64,000 nt of DNA from contig NZ_RHHP01000010.1 in assembly GCF_003710815.1 (NCBI RefSeq), positions 62,001 through 126,000 on the forward strand. Reading direction: 5' to 3'. A program made the translations under genes and the position numbers. Positions 16,530 to 24,483 of the stretch are shown one piece after another; positions within the stretch are counted from its first letter, which is position 1; the number at the start of each line of letters is the position of its first letter. The notes below the pieces were generated by a model. It searched no databases, was not told the DNA's origin, and saw only the letters and a program-made list of their open reading frames with translations. The DNA comes from Brevibacillus centrosporus (GTDB taxonomy: Bacteria; Bacillota; Bacilli; Brevibacillales; Brevibacillaceae).

Positions 16530-17759
16530 ATGGCAACTGCAGTATTCATGCCAAAACTGAGTATGACGATGGAAACCGGAACCGTCATCCAATGGTTTAA
16601 ACAAGAGGGAGACTCGGTTCGTGAAGGTGACGTTTTACTGGAAGTCTTAACGGATAAGATCAATATTGAGGTAGAGTCCTACACGACAGGGACGCTGCTG
16701 AAAATATACTATGGCCCAGATGAAGTCGTACCTGTCAACCAGGTTATTGGATATGTCGGCGCTGCAGGAGAGGTGGTAGCAGACGCGCCTCCTTCTTTGG
16801 AAGCAGCTGATACGCTGCAGGTCGTGGAAAAACAGGAAGAGCAAGAGGAAACAGCAATGAATATGGAGGAAACCCATTCGCATGGCGCTAATCTCAGAGC
16901 CACGCCAGTCGCTCGACGGATTGCACGTGAAAATGATGTGAACCTTCGCCAACTAAAAGGCTCCGGCCCGAATGGACGTATTCAAAAAGTAGACGTCGAG
17001 CATGCGATTGCAGCACGGAAAGAGCAGTTACAGCCTGCTGTGAGCCAAGCTCCTGAAACAGTTGCTTCCTCGAGTAAGTCAAGTAAGCTCGAGGGAATGC
17101 GCAAGGTAATCGCACAGCGAATGACGCAGAGTGCATTCACCGCTCCACATGTGACATTGACGACAGAGGCGGACATGACACGCGTGCAGGAAGTCAGAGC
17201 GACACTGCTTCCCTCCATCGAGGAAGCGACCGGTCATCGCCTGTCTTATACCGAAATTATCATGAAAGCTGTCGCAGCTGCTTTGGCGCGTCATCCAAAG
17301 GTCAATGCTTCCTTGCAAGACGAAACGATTGTGTATCACGATTCGGTTCATGTTGGATTGGCTGTAGCGGTTTCCGATGGACTGCTCGTCCCTGTCGTCA
17401 AGCATGCCGATCGCAAAGGTCTCGCCGAGCTGACCACAGATACCAAACGACTGGCAGGATTGGCCCGGGAAGGACGACTGCTGCCAGATGACATGCGTGG
17501 CGGAACATTCACGATCAGCAATTTAGGAATGTACGCGATCGATGCCTTCACCCCGATCATCAATCAACCGGAGAGCGCCATTTTAGGTGTGGGAAGAATT
17601 CATGAGAAGCCTGTGGGGGTCGATGGACAGATTGTGCTGCGCCCGATGATGTCTTTGAGTCTTTCCTTTGATCACCGTGTCATGGATGGTGCTCCTGCGG
17701 CAGCCTTTTTGCAGGATATCAAAGAATACCTAGAAGCACCATACCACCTGCTGGCGTAA
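16530..17759 (+). CDS. Dihydrolipoyl acyltransferase (E2) of the dehydrogenase complex
   Basis: 409 residues: one lipoyl domain (about 1-77, lipoyl lysine K43 in LTDKINIEVES), a peripheral subunit-binding domain (ATPVARRIARENDVNL), and the C-terminal acyltransferase core with the active-site motif DHRVMDG. It transfers the acyl group made by E1 to CoA, probably acetyl-CoA if E1 handles a methyl-ketone acyloin. ATG 16530 follows GGAAGGGGAT; the longer open frame from 16386 would run through the end of E1 beta and is rejected. Confidence 0.9.
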   Translation: MATAVFMPKLSMTMETGTVIQWFKQEGDSVREGDVLLEVLTDKINIEVESYTTGTLLKIYYGPDEVVPVNQVIGYVGAAGEVVADAPPSLEAADTLQVVEKQEEQEETAMNMEETHSHGANLRATPVARRIARENDVNLRQLKGSGPNGRIQKVDVEHAIAARKEQLQPAVSQAPETVASSSKSSKLEGMRKVIAQRMTQSAFTAPHVTLTTEADMTRVQEVRATLLPSIEEATGHRLSYTEIIMKAVAAALARHPKVNASLQDETIVYHDSVHVGLAVAVSDGLLVPVVKHADRKGLAELTTDTKRLAGLAREGRLLPDDMRGGTFTISNLGMYAIDAFTPIINQPESAILGVGRIHEKPVGVDGQIVLRPMMSLSLSFDHRVMDGAPAAAFLQDIKEYLEAPYHLLA

Positions 17760-17774
17760 AAGGAGGAGCTAACA

Positions 17775-19163
17775 ATGTCGCAAACATACGATATCGCAGT
17801 GATTGGGGGAGGCCCAGCAGGATATGTAGCAGCCATTCGCGGTGCAAAGGAAGGGAAGCGCGTAGTACTGATTGAAGCAGACCATTTGGGCGGTACCTGC
17901 TTGAACCGGGGCTGCATCCCCTCCAAAACGCTGCTGCATCAGGCAGGGATCTTGGACCAGATCCGGAATGCCGCAAGCTGGGGCATTGAAACCGGAGAAG
18001 TGGCGTTTTCTCTCGAGAAGATGCTGAACCGAAAAAATCAGGTAATCGCAACCCTTCGCACTGGTATTGCGGGTCTATTAAAAGTCGGAAAAATCGATCT
18101 TGTGCAAGGCTTTGGCGAAGTGAAGCCTGACAAGAGCATTTCCGTTCAAGCAGCTGACGGTTTGCGCACGGTCGTCAAAGCAAGCTCGATTATTCTGGCA
18201 ACGGGTTCCACGCCTTCTGTACCACCGATTCCAGGACTAGCACAGGTACCTTATTTTACGAGTGACACAATCTTTGATGTAGAGCAGGTTCCAAAGTCAA
18301 TCGCGATTCTCGGAGGAGGCTTCATCGGAGTAGAGTTCGCCTGCATTTTTGCAAGCCTGGGGTCGAAGGTGACTGTGATTGAAATGGCGGACAGACTCAT
18401 CCCTCAAGAGGACAAAGACGCAGCTAGTATCCTGACCAAGTCGTTGCGCAAGAAAGGGGTGACGATTGGGACGGGTTTAAAAGTAACTTCGATCTCCAAG
18501 GGTGATACAGGAATTGAAATCCATGCACAGGATGCGAAGGGAAATTCCGAAGCGATTCCTGCTGACGCATTGCTCGTAGCTGTAGGTCGAAAGCCAAATT
18601 TGTCCGCTATAGCAAATTTGAACATAGAGAAGAACGGCCCGTTTGTCCAGGTCAACGAATACTTGGAAACATCGATACCAGGCATCTATGCGGCGGGAGA
18701 TATGATCGGCGGATGGCAGCTCGCACATGTCGCGAGTGCAGAAGGTCAAACAGCAGCGATCAATGCAGCAGGCAAAAAACAAAAGGGAAATATGAAAGCA
18801 GTTCCTCGCTGCATTTATACCTCGCCTGAGATTTCCAGCGTGGGCTTGAGCGAAGAGGAAGCAAAAGCACAAGGATATGCCGTGAAGACGACGATTTATT
18901 CGCATGCAGGAAACGGAAAAGCGATGGCTTCAGACGAGAACAGCGGCTTTACCAAGCTGATTGCAGAAGAAACGTACGGAGAAGTGCTGGGAGTCGTCAT
19001 GGTCGGCCCCCACGTCACAGAAATGATTTCAACAGGCACGGCCTTCCTGTCACTGGAAGCAACCGTAGACGATGTCGCGAACATGATCTATCCGCATCCT
19101 ACCGTTTCAGAGAGCTTCATGGAGGCAGCAGCAAAATGGCTAGGGAAAGGCATCCACGCCTAA
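17775..19163 (+). CDS. Dihydrolipoyl dehydrogenase (E3)
   Basis: A 462-residue FAD-dependent disulfide oxidoreductase that reoxidises dihydrolipoyl-E2 with NAD. It shows the FAD loop GGGPAGYVAA (11-20), redox cysteines C42 and C47 in GGTCLNRGCIPSK, an NAD loop ILGGGFIGVEFA and the C-terminal base region HPTVSESF. The ATG has AGGAGGAGC nearby and the gene starts 15 bases after E2. It is the last gene of the operon. The dedicated E3 copy is typical of catabolic acetoin-type clusters. Confidence 0.92.
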   Translation: MSQTYDIAVIGGGPAGYVAAIRGAKEGKRVVLIEADHLGGTCLNRGCIPSKTLLHQAGILDQIRNAASWGIETGEVAFSLEKMLNRKNQVIATLRTGIAGLLKVGKIDLVQGFGEVKPDKSISVQAADGLRTVVKASSIILATGSTPSVPPIPGLAQVPYFTSDTIFDVEQVPKSIAILGGGFIGVEFACIFASLGSKVTVIEMADRLIPQEDKDAASILTKSLRKKGVTIGTGLKVTSISKGDTGIEIHAQDAKGNSEAIPADALLVAVGRKPNLSAIANLNIEKNGPFVQVNEYLETSIPGIYAAGDMIGGWQLAHVASAEGQTAAINAAGKKQKGNMKAVPRCIYTSPEISSVGLSEEEAKAQGYAVKTTIYSHAGNGKAMASDENSGFTKLIAEETYGEVLGVVMVGPHVTEMISTGTAFLSLEATVDDVANMIYPHPTVSESFMEAAAKWLGKGIHA

Positions 19164-19175
19164 GAAAGAATCTGT

Positions 19176-19204
19176 TTGACATGAAAACGTTTTCAATTTA
19201 CAAT
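19176..19204 (+). promoter_or_regulatory. Sigma-A promoter of the gutM-srl-like operon
   Basis: TTGACA (19176-19181), exactly 17 bases, TACAAT (19199-19204): a near-consensus promoter. Both a cre box and the paired operator overlap it. Confidence 0.85.
19182..19195 (+). promoter_or_regulatory. cre box (CcpA site) between -35 and -10
   Basis: TGAAAACGTTTTCA is a perfect 14-bp palindrome matching the cre consensus and lies entirely inside the promoter spacer, so CcpA with HPr-Ser-P should block transcription when preferred sugars are present. Confidence 0.85.
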
Positions 19205-19229
19205 TGTAACTAGTAAGAACATTTGTAAA
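19198..19229 (+). promoter_or_regulatory. Paired operator of the gutM operon
   Basis: A perfect dyad TTACAATTGTAA (19198-19209) covers the -10; the second site GAACATTTGTAA (19217-19228) follows 19 bp centre to centre. Near-identical to 14178-14209, including the spacer AACTAGTAAG versus AACTACTAAG. Confidence 0.72.
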
Positions 19230-19242
19230 GGGAGGTGGTCAC

Positions 19243-19653
19243 TTGACTTGGGGGTACGTTGTTCTGTTGTTCGCAGGGCTTTGGATTTTGCAGCTTGTGC
19301 TGACACAGCTACAGTCACGCCATTACTATCAGGAGCTGCGTCTCATGCAGCAGCAACCGAACGGCTACCTGGGAGTGGGAGTGAACAAACGACGCTTTGG
19401 AGTCGGTGCCGTCGTCATTCTCGTTACCGATCCACAAGGAATTGTGACTCAGTGCAAGCGGATGTCGGGGGTCAGCGTTTTCTCCCGGTTTCAGAAGTAC
19501 GGGGAACCGATTGGCAAATCAATGGACACATTGTACGACACTGCCTCCAAACAGCAAAAGCAGCCGGTGCAGACAGCGCTTCGAATGGCAATCGAGCAAA
19601 TCCGGGCCGCGCAGGCCAAGCAGCAACAAAGGGAACAAGAACAAATTGGATAA
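19243..19653 (+). CDS. gutM: GutM family protein (glucitol operon activator)
   Basis: 136 residues with one N-terminal transmembrane segment (VVLLFAGLWILQLVLT) and the GutM-type core YLGVGVNKRRFGVGAVVILV and KRMSGVSVFSRF. In enteric bacteria GutM is an accessory activator of the glucitol operon. The start is TTG with AAGGGAGGTGG. It is the first gene behind the cre/operator-controlled promoter and is separated from the EII genes by an internal terminator, which may keep GutM levels above those of the transporter. Confidence 0.85.
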   Translation: MTWGYVVLLFAGLWILQLVLTQLQSRHYYQELRLMQQQPNGYLGVGVNKRRFGVGAVVILVTDPQGIVTQCKRMSGVSVFSRFQKYGEPIGKSMDTLYDTASKQQKQPVQTALRMAIEQIRAAQAKQQQREQEQIG

Positions 19654-19670
19654 AAAAGTTGGGCCGCGGG

Positions 19671-19704
19671 CCAGATGAATACTTTCATCTGGTTTTTATT
19701 TTTT
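19671..19704 (+). terminator. Internal terminator between gutM and srlA
   Basis: A perfect stem CCAGATGAA (19671-19679) with TTCATCTGG (19684-19692) is followed by a T-rich tract of 12 bases. Genes on both sides have the same direction and theme, so it is probably a partial terminator or attenuator. Confidence 0.75.
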
Positions 19705-19723
19705 AATCGGGAGGTATGCGTAA

Positions 19724-20257
19724 ATGGACTTTTTTGTACATCTTGCAGAAGGGTTTATCGGAATGTTTCAGGAAGGCGGAAAGACCTTCGTAGGATTAGT
19801 GACAGGAATCATTCCTACATTGATTTGCTTGATCACAGCTGTAAACGCATTCATCAAATTCGTTGGAGAAGAACGCATCGAACGCTTCGCTGCCAAATGC
19901 ACAGGCAATATGATCCTGCGATACACCATTTTCCCGATCTTATCCATGTTTTTCCTGACCAACCCGATGGCATACACATTCGGTAAATTCTTGCCGGAGT
20001 ATCAAAAACCGGCCTTCTACGATTCTGCCGTATCGTTCTGCCATCCGATCACGGGATTGTTCCCTCATGCGAACGCTTCTGAGCTCTTCGTTTACATGGG
20101 TATTGCGACCGGCATCACTCAGTTGGGACTGTCTCTCGGGCCTTTGGCGATTCGCTACTTCCTGGTCGGGATCCTCGTCATTTTGATTCGCGGTATCGTA
20201 ACCGAGTACATCACAAAGGCGATGATGAAACGCCGCGAAGCACAAGCAGCAGTATAA
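19724..20257 (+). CDS. srlA: PTS glucitol/sorbitol-type EIIC2 (SrlA-like)
   Basis: 177 residues, hydrophobic, of the glucitol EIIC family: MDFFVHLAEGFIGMFQEGG at the start, IPTLICLITAVNAFI, and the conserved NPMAYTFGKFLPEYQKPAF region. With SrlE it forms the membrane channel that moves the polyol while it is phosphorylated. The ATG has CGGGAGGTA. First of three EII genes in the order C-BC-A, as in known glucitol systems. Confidence 0.9.
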   Translation: MDFFVHLAEGFIGMFQEGGKTFVGLVTGIIPTLICLITAVNAFIKFVGEERIERFAAKCTGNMILRYTIFPILSMFFLTNPMAYTFGKFLPEYQKPAFYDSAVSFCHPITGLFPHANASELFVYMGIATGITQLGLSLGPLAIRYFLVGILVILIRGIVTEYITKAMMKRREAQAAV

Positions 20258-20282
20258 GGAAGTGAAGAGGGGAGACGTTGAC

Positions 20283-21305
20283 ATGAGCAACTATCGTGCG
20301 GTGCAAGTAACAAAAGCGTCAAGTGGGTGGGGAGGTCCTCTTACCATCCTGCCGACAGACGAAAAACCATATATCGCTTCGATTACAGGTGGAGGGATTC
20401 ATCCCGTTGCAGCCCGAATCGCGGAGCTGACGGGCGGGATTGCCGTCGATGGCTTTTCCAGCAAAGTAGAGCCGGATGAAATGGCATGCGTCGTGATCGA
20501 TTGTGGTGGAACAGCACGCTGCGGTGTGTATCCAAAGCTAGGCGTTCTTACCGTAGACGTGACTCCTGCTTCTCCCTCTGGTCCACTGATTAACTTCATC
20601 AAAGAGACGAATTTTGTCTCCGGCGTAAAAGAGAACAATGTGTCCTTAATGGATGAAGTGGCGACTGCTGCCGCGAGTAATGCCGCAAGCCAGCAAAAAA
20701 AATCGGCACAGGAGCTGAAAGCGGAAGCCCGCGCGAAAGTCGCCAGCATGCAGGGCAATCAGCCGCCGAAGAAAACCGGGTTCATTGAGAAAATTGGTCG
20801 CCTGATGGGGGGCGTGGTCGGAACCTTCTATCAGGCAGGTCGTGATACGGTCGAGCAGGTTTTGCGCAATATTCTTCCGTTCATGGCGTTCGTCAGTACC
20901 TTGATCGGGATCATTCTCTTCACCGGGATTGGCGATATTTTAGCGAACGTCATCAAACCGCTCGCAGGAAATATCATCGGCCTGTTGATCATCTCGATCG
21001 TCTGCGCACTGCCGTTCCTCTCGCCTTTGCTTGGACCAGGTGCCGTCATCGCGCAAGTAGTCGGTGTCTTGGTGGGGGTAGAGATTGGTCGTGGCACGAT
21101 CCCGCCACAGTTGGCGTTGCCGGCGCTCTTTGCCATCAACCCGCAAGTAGGCTGCGATTTCGTACCAGTAGGGCTGACGTTGGGAGAAGCAATGCCAGAG
21201 ACCATCGAAGTGGGGGTACCAGCCGTACTGCTCTCCCGCCAGATCACGGGCCCGATCGCAGTCGTCATTGCCTACGTAGCAAGCTTTGGACTCTACAGCG
21301 AGTAA
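20283..21305 (+). CDS. srlE: PTS glucitol/sorbitol-type EIIBC1 (SrlE-like)
   Basis: 340 residues: an N-terminal EIIB domain with the phospho-cysteine region VIDCGGTARCGVYPK, a linker rich in Ala/Lys (about 125-155), and a C-terminal membrane half (ILPFMAFVSTLIGIILF onward). It receives phosphate from the EIIA protein and delivers it to the polyol. The frame extends to a GTG at 20262; the ATG at 20283 after AGAGGGGAG is better. It is 25 bases from srlA. Confidence 0.9.
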   Translation: MSNYRAVQVTKASSGWGGPLTILPTDEKPYIASITGGGIHPVAARIAELTGGIAVDGFSSKVEPDEMACVVIDCGGTARCGVYPKLGVLTVDVTPASPSGPLINFIKETNFVSGVKENNVSLMDEVATAAASNAASQQKKSAQELKAEARAKVASMQGNQPPKKTGFIEKIGRLMGGVVGTFYQAGRDTVEQVLRNILPFMAFVSTLIGIILFTGIGDILANVIKPLAGNIIGLLIISIVCALPFLSPLLGPGAVIAQVVGVLVGVEIGRGTIPPQLALPALFAINPQVGCDFVPVGLTLGEAMPETIEVGVPAVLLSRQITGPIAVVIAYVASFGLYSE

Positions 21306-21324
21306 TCATTTCAGGAGGTATTCC

Positions 21325-21690
21325 ATGAACACCTTGTTTACCAGCACTGTTGTCTCGATTGGAGCGATGGTTCCAGACTTTTTGAATGAAAATATGCTGA
21401 TTCTCTTCAATCAGGACGCCCCGGAAGAGCTGCACGATATGGCCGTGCTGCATACCAAATCAACGCATACAGAGGAAATCAAGCCAGGGGACATTCTACT
21501 TCTGGGAGATACGCAATTGCAAGTGACGAGTGTGGGCGAGAAAGCAAACGAAACCCTTCAAAACATCGGTCATTGCACTGTGAAAGCGGATGGAAGTGAA
21601 ACCCCGCAGCTGCCTGGGAATATCCACGTAGCAAAGGTTGACTTTCCCCCATTGGAAGTTGGCCTGAAAGTCGCCTTCATCCGTCCGTAA
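21325..21690 (+). CDS. srlB: PTS glucitol/sorbitol-type EIIA (SrlB-like)
   Basis: 121 residues of the glucitol EIIA family (PF03829), with LILFNQDAPEELHDMAVLH and a GDILLLGDTQLQVTSVG segment. A histidine in ELHDMAVLH or nearby should carry the phosphate from HPr. The ATG 21325 has CAGGAGGTA at good spacing; the longer frame from 21286 overlaps srlE and is rejected. Confidence 0.88.
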   Translation: MNTLFTSTVVSIGAMVPDFLNENMLILFNQDAPEELHDMAVLHTKSTHTEEIKPGDILLLGDTQLQVTSVGEKANETLQNIGHCTVKADGSETPQLPGNIHVAKVDFPPLEVGLKVAFIRP

Positions 21691-21729
21691 TTCACAACAT
21701 CCAATCAAGAGAAAAGAGGGAGAGACACC

Positions 21730-23019
21730 ATGTTGGGATTCAATAGACGACTTGCAGCACTAGAAAAAGAAGGAGGCTGCATTCGCGTCGGTCTGGTCGG
21801 CGCTGGGCAAATGGGACGCGGTTTGATCTCGCAAATAGAAGGCATGCACGGAATGAGAGTCGTCATCACGGCTGACCTGTTTCCGGAAAACATCAAAGCT
21901 GCCTATCGCAGAGCAGGTGTACCAGATACTCGCATCCTGGAGACGCAGGATTTTGACAAAGCGGATCAAGCGATTGCCTCGGGTTATTCGGTCGCGACCA
22001 CAGAAGCCGAGCTGATCCCACAGCTATCCAATGTGGATGTGATCGTGGATGCGACTGGTATGCCAGACATCGGGGCGAAAATAGCTTGGGAAGCCATCCG
22101 CCATAAAAAGCATATCGTCATGCTGAACGTAGAAGCGGATGTCACCGTAGGACCATGGCTGAAGAAGCTGGCAGATGATGCAGGAGTCGTCTATACGGGT
22201 TCTGCTGGGGATGAGCCAGGTGCGATTATGGAGCTTCATGACTTTGCCGACGCGCTAGGCTTTGAGATCGTTGCGCTCGGAAAAGGAAAGAACAACGCTC
22301 TGAATGTTCACGCCAATCCCGATACGGCACGGGGAGAAGCTGCTGCCAAAGGCTCCAGTCCCAAGATGCTTGCTTCGTTCCAGGACGGCACCAAGACGAT
22401 GGTGGAAATGACGGCAGTGGCAAACGCAACCGGGTTCGTTCCGGATGTTCCGGGGATGCATGGCCGCAAAGCGCAGCTGGCTGAGCTGCCAGGGCTGTTC
22501 TCTCTGACAGAGGCAGGCGGCATGCTGCATCGTACCAAGATCGTTGATTATGTGGACGGCGTTGCGCCCGGAGTGTTTGCAATCATCTCTTCCTCGATGC
22601 AAGAGGTACATGACACGATGAAGTACTTGAAGATGGGTTCGGGTCCAAACTACGTCCTGTATCGGCCTTATCATTTGACCAGTCTGGAGACTCCGCTCTC
22701 CATCGCCCGTGCCTACCTGCAAAAGGAAGCCACAATTGCTCCCTACTTTGGGATGGTGGCAGAAACGGTGGCCGTAGCCAAAAAAGATTTGCGGGCTGGC
22801 GAAGCGCTCGATGGCATCGGAGGATTCTCTGCGTACGGGAAAATCATCACGGCAGCTGATAGGCGAGAACAAGAAGCGCTGCCGATTGGTCTGATTGGTC
22901 CAAATATTCGGCTTAGCAGAGACGTTGCCCAAGGCTCCGTGATTACTTTCCATGATATTGAGATCACCGAACAAAATACGATCATGCGACTTCGTGAACA
23001 AATGGAGAACAATGATTAA
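21730..23019 (+). CDS. NAD(P)-dependent oxidoreductase with C-terminal SAF domain (COG4091 / DXR-II-like)
   Basis: 429 residues: Rossmann loop GLVGAGQMGRG at 21-31, a homoserine-dehydrogenase-like domain (VIVDATGMPDIGAKIAW, GSAGDEPGAIMELHDFA), and a C-terminal SAF-type region (KKDLRAGEALDGIGG to LIGPNIRLSRDVAQGSVI). This is the COG4091 family, which includes the Brucella DXR-like enzyme (DXR-II) that interconverts 1-deoxy-D-xylulose 5-phosphate and 2-C-methyl-D-erythritol 4-phosphate; many members have unknown functions. It occupies the position that sorbitol-6-phosphate dehydrogenase has in ordinary glucitol operons, so it should oxidise (and perhaps rearrange) the phosphorylated polyol. Membership is clear; the substrate is inferred. 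Confidence 0.82.
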   Translation: MLGFNRRLAALEKEGGCIRVGLVGAGQMGRGLISQIEGMHGMRVVITADLFPENIKAAYRRAGVPDTRILETQDFDKADQAIASGYSVATTEAELIPQLSNVDVIVDATGMPDIGAKIAWEAIRHKKHIVMLNVEADVTVGPWLKKLADDAGVVYTGSAGDEPGAIMELHDFADALGFEIVALGKGKNNALNVHANPDTARGEAAAKGSSPKMLASFQDGTKTMVEMTAVANATGFVPDVPGMHGRKAQLAELPGLFSLTEAGGMLHRTKIVDYVDGVAPGVFAIISSSMQEVHDTMKYLKMGSGPNYVLYRPYHLTSLETPLSIARAYLQKEATIAPYFGMVAETVAVAKKDLRAGEALDGIGGFSAYGKIITAADRREQEALPIGLIGPNIRLSRDVAQGSVITFHDIEITEQNTIMRLREQMENND

Positions 23020-23025
23020 ACAGTG

Positions 23026-23060
23026 GGAGGAAGGCAACAGCCGTCTTCCTCTTTTCTTTC
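23026..23060 (+). terminator. Terminator after the SAF-domain oxidoreductase gene
   Basis: GAGGAAG (23027-23033) pairs with CTTCCTC (23045-23051), followed by TTTTCTTTCT. It ends the glucitol-type operon. Confidence 0.7.
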
Positions 23061-23132
23061 TAAAAAACAGGGGAAATCTGTTATAATATGTAAGGAAGAA
23101 GAGTATAGTAACGTTTTTAATGAGGGATACAT

Positions 23133-24107
23133 ATGGATAACTGGACAGAAAAACGCGAACTGGTACGCATCGCCAAAATGTACTACGTCAATGGACTCAC
23201 ACAGGCGGAAATCGCCAAAAAAATCGGAGTTTCCCGGCCGGTAATTTCCAAAATGCTGCAGCGTGCCAAAGATACAGGAGTCGTAGAAATCTACATTCGG
23301 GACGAGACTGTAAGCATGGTTGAGCTGGAGCAAGAGCTGGAAGCAGCCTTGAAGATGGATGAGGTCATTGTCGTACCCGCTCAAGGCTCTACAAATGAAG
23401 TAATCATCAAGCAGCAGGTAGCGAAAGCAGCAGCACAGTACCTTCCGAAGTGGATCCGCAACAAACGGCGGATCGGTATCTCCTGGGGAACGACGCTATA
23501 CCATCTGGTCAATGAATATCCATTTGAGAGACATCATAAAATGAAAGTATACCCTCTAGTAGGGGGAATCGGTCGGCACCGCATTGAAATTCACTCCAAC
23601 CAGCTTGCTTACGAGTTCTCTAAAAAGCTGGGAGGAACCTGTGAGTTTCTTTACGCACCAGCCATCGCGGACTCCATCGAGCTGAAAAAGCAGTTGGTAG
23701 ACTCGCCGGACATACGCTCCATTCAGGAGGAAGCGCGCCGTGTCGAGCTGGCCATAGTTGGGATCGGAAATCCATACGAATCCACCATGGCAGAGATGGG
23801 CTATCTGAAAGAAGAAGACATCCGGCAATTGCGGGATGGCGAAGCAGTGGGGGACATTAGCTCCCGTTTCTTTGACAAGACAGGAGAGCCGATCGATAAC
23901 AATTTGAATAACCGGGTCATCGGAATCGAGCTTGCAGATCTCAAACATATCCCGACGGTTGTAGGTGTTGTCTCAGGCACGAAAAAGCTTGCGGCAGTTT
24001 GGGCAGGTTTGCAAGGCAACTATTTCGACAAGTTGATCATAGATGAATATTTGGCAGAGCGATTACTGGAGAAGGCCAAGGGGGTGAGTATAAGTGAAAG
24101 AGGATAA
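23133..24107 (+). CDS. SorC/DeoR-like sugar-binding transcriptional regulator
   Basis: 324 residues: an N-terminal HTH (YYVNGLTQAEIAKKIGVSRPVISKML) and a C-terminal sugar-phosphate-binding domain of the SorC type (IGISWGTTLYHL, KVYPLVGGIG, ELAIVGIGNP). Such proteins are released from or bind DNA when a phosphorylated sugar binds. A TATAAT lies at 23082-23087. It directly follows the PTS operon and is the obvious candidate to bind the paired operators at 14178 and 19198. I saw no copy of the operator before its own gene, so it may not be autoregulated that way. Confidence 0.88.
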   Translation: MDNWTEKRELVRIAKMYYVNGLTQAEIAKKIGVSRPVISKMLQRAKDTGVVEIYIRDETVSMVELEQELEAALKMDEVIVVPAQGSTNEVIIKQQVAKAAAQYLPKWIRNKRRIGISWGTTLYHLVNEYPFERHHKMKVYPLVGGIGRHRIEIHSNQLAYEFSKKLGGTCEFLYAPAIADSIELKKQLVDSPDIRSIQEEARRVELAIVGIGNPYESTMAEMGYLKEEDIRQLRDGEAVGDISSRFFDKTGEPIDNNLNNRVIGIELADLKHIPTVVGVVSGTKKLAAVWAGLQGNYFDKLIIDEYLAERLLEKAKGVSISERG

Positions 24108-24417
24108 GATGAAGGCTTCGTTGTTCTGTATCAAATGCATGGACGATACCATCCATGAAGTGACGTATGTCGACAACATTTTGTATGAAATTCGCTGCGA
24201 AGTATGCTCCCTATCGGATTCGCGCGGGGCGGACATTCAAAGAGAGCTGTACTTAAACTACATGGAGCGTGTCTTCAGCAAGCCGAAGCGGTTTAAAAAT
24301 GAGGCAGGGGATAACTTACCTCACTTCCTGTTTTCACTCCCTTATCGTGTGATGAGCAAACCATTTCGCACCTACAAAGAAATCAAGGATATACTGAAAT
24401 ACAAACGGAAGATTTGA
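24094..24417 (+). CDS. Small zinc-ribbon-like protein (Firmicutes 'bh' type)
   Basis: 107 residues with two CxxC pairs (FCIKCMDD and RCEVCSLS) that could hold a zinc ion, followed by a basic C-terminus. It resembles a small conserved Bacillota family often labelled 'bh protein', whose function is unknown. The start is taken as GTG 24094 after AAGGGGGTGA, overlapping the SorC gene by 14 bases; ATG 24109 is the alternative. Coupled to the regulator gene and ended by a terminator. Confidence 0.7.
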   Translation: MKEDKMKASLFCIKCMDDTIHEVTYVDNILYEIRCEVCSLSDSRGADIQRELYLNYMERVFSKPKRFKNEAGDNLPHFLFSLPYRVMSKPFRTYKEIKDILKYKRKI

Positions 24418-24431
24418 AGAACGCACAAAAG

Positions 24432-24469
24432 AACGAAGGTCGGCTGATCCGGCCTTCGTTTCTTTTTTT
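24432..24469 (+). terminator. Terminator after sorC/bh genes
   Basis: ACGAAGGTCGG and CCGGCCTTCGT form a strong stem (24433-24459), followed by a T-rich tail to 24469. It may also serve the convergent aldo/keto reductase gene. Confidence 0.85.
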
Positions 24470-24483
24470 GGAGAACGGGACAG

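Noticed and set aside
14517..19163. Housekeeping pyruvate dehydrogenase operon
   Set aside because: The operator shared with a polyol PTS operon, the small leading gene and the acetoin-type E1 argue for a specialised complex, though this cannot be settled by sequence alone.
14517..19163. Classic acetoin utilisation (aco) operon under AcoR and sigma-54
   Set aside because: The operon has a vegetative promoter and a SorC-type operator; no AcoR-type gene or -24/-12 promoter is next to it. True acetoin use is still possible.
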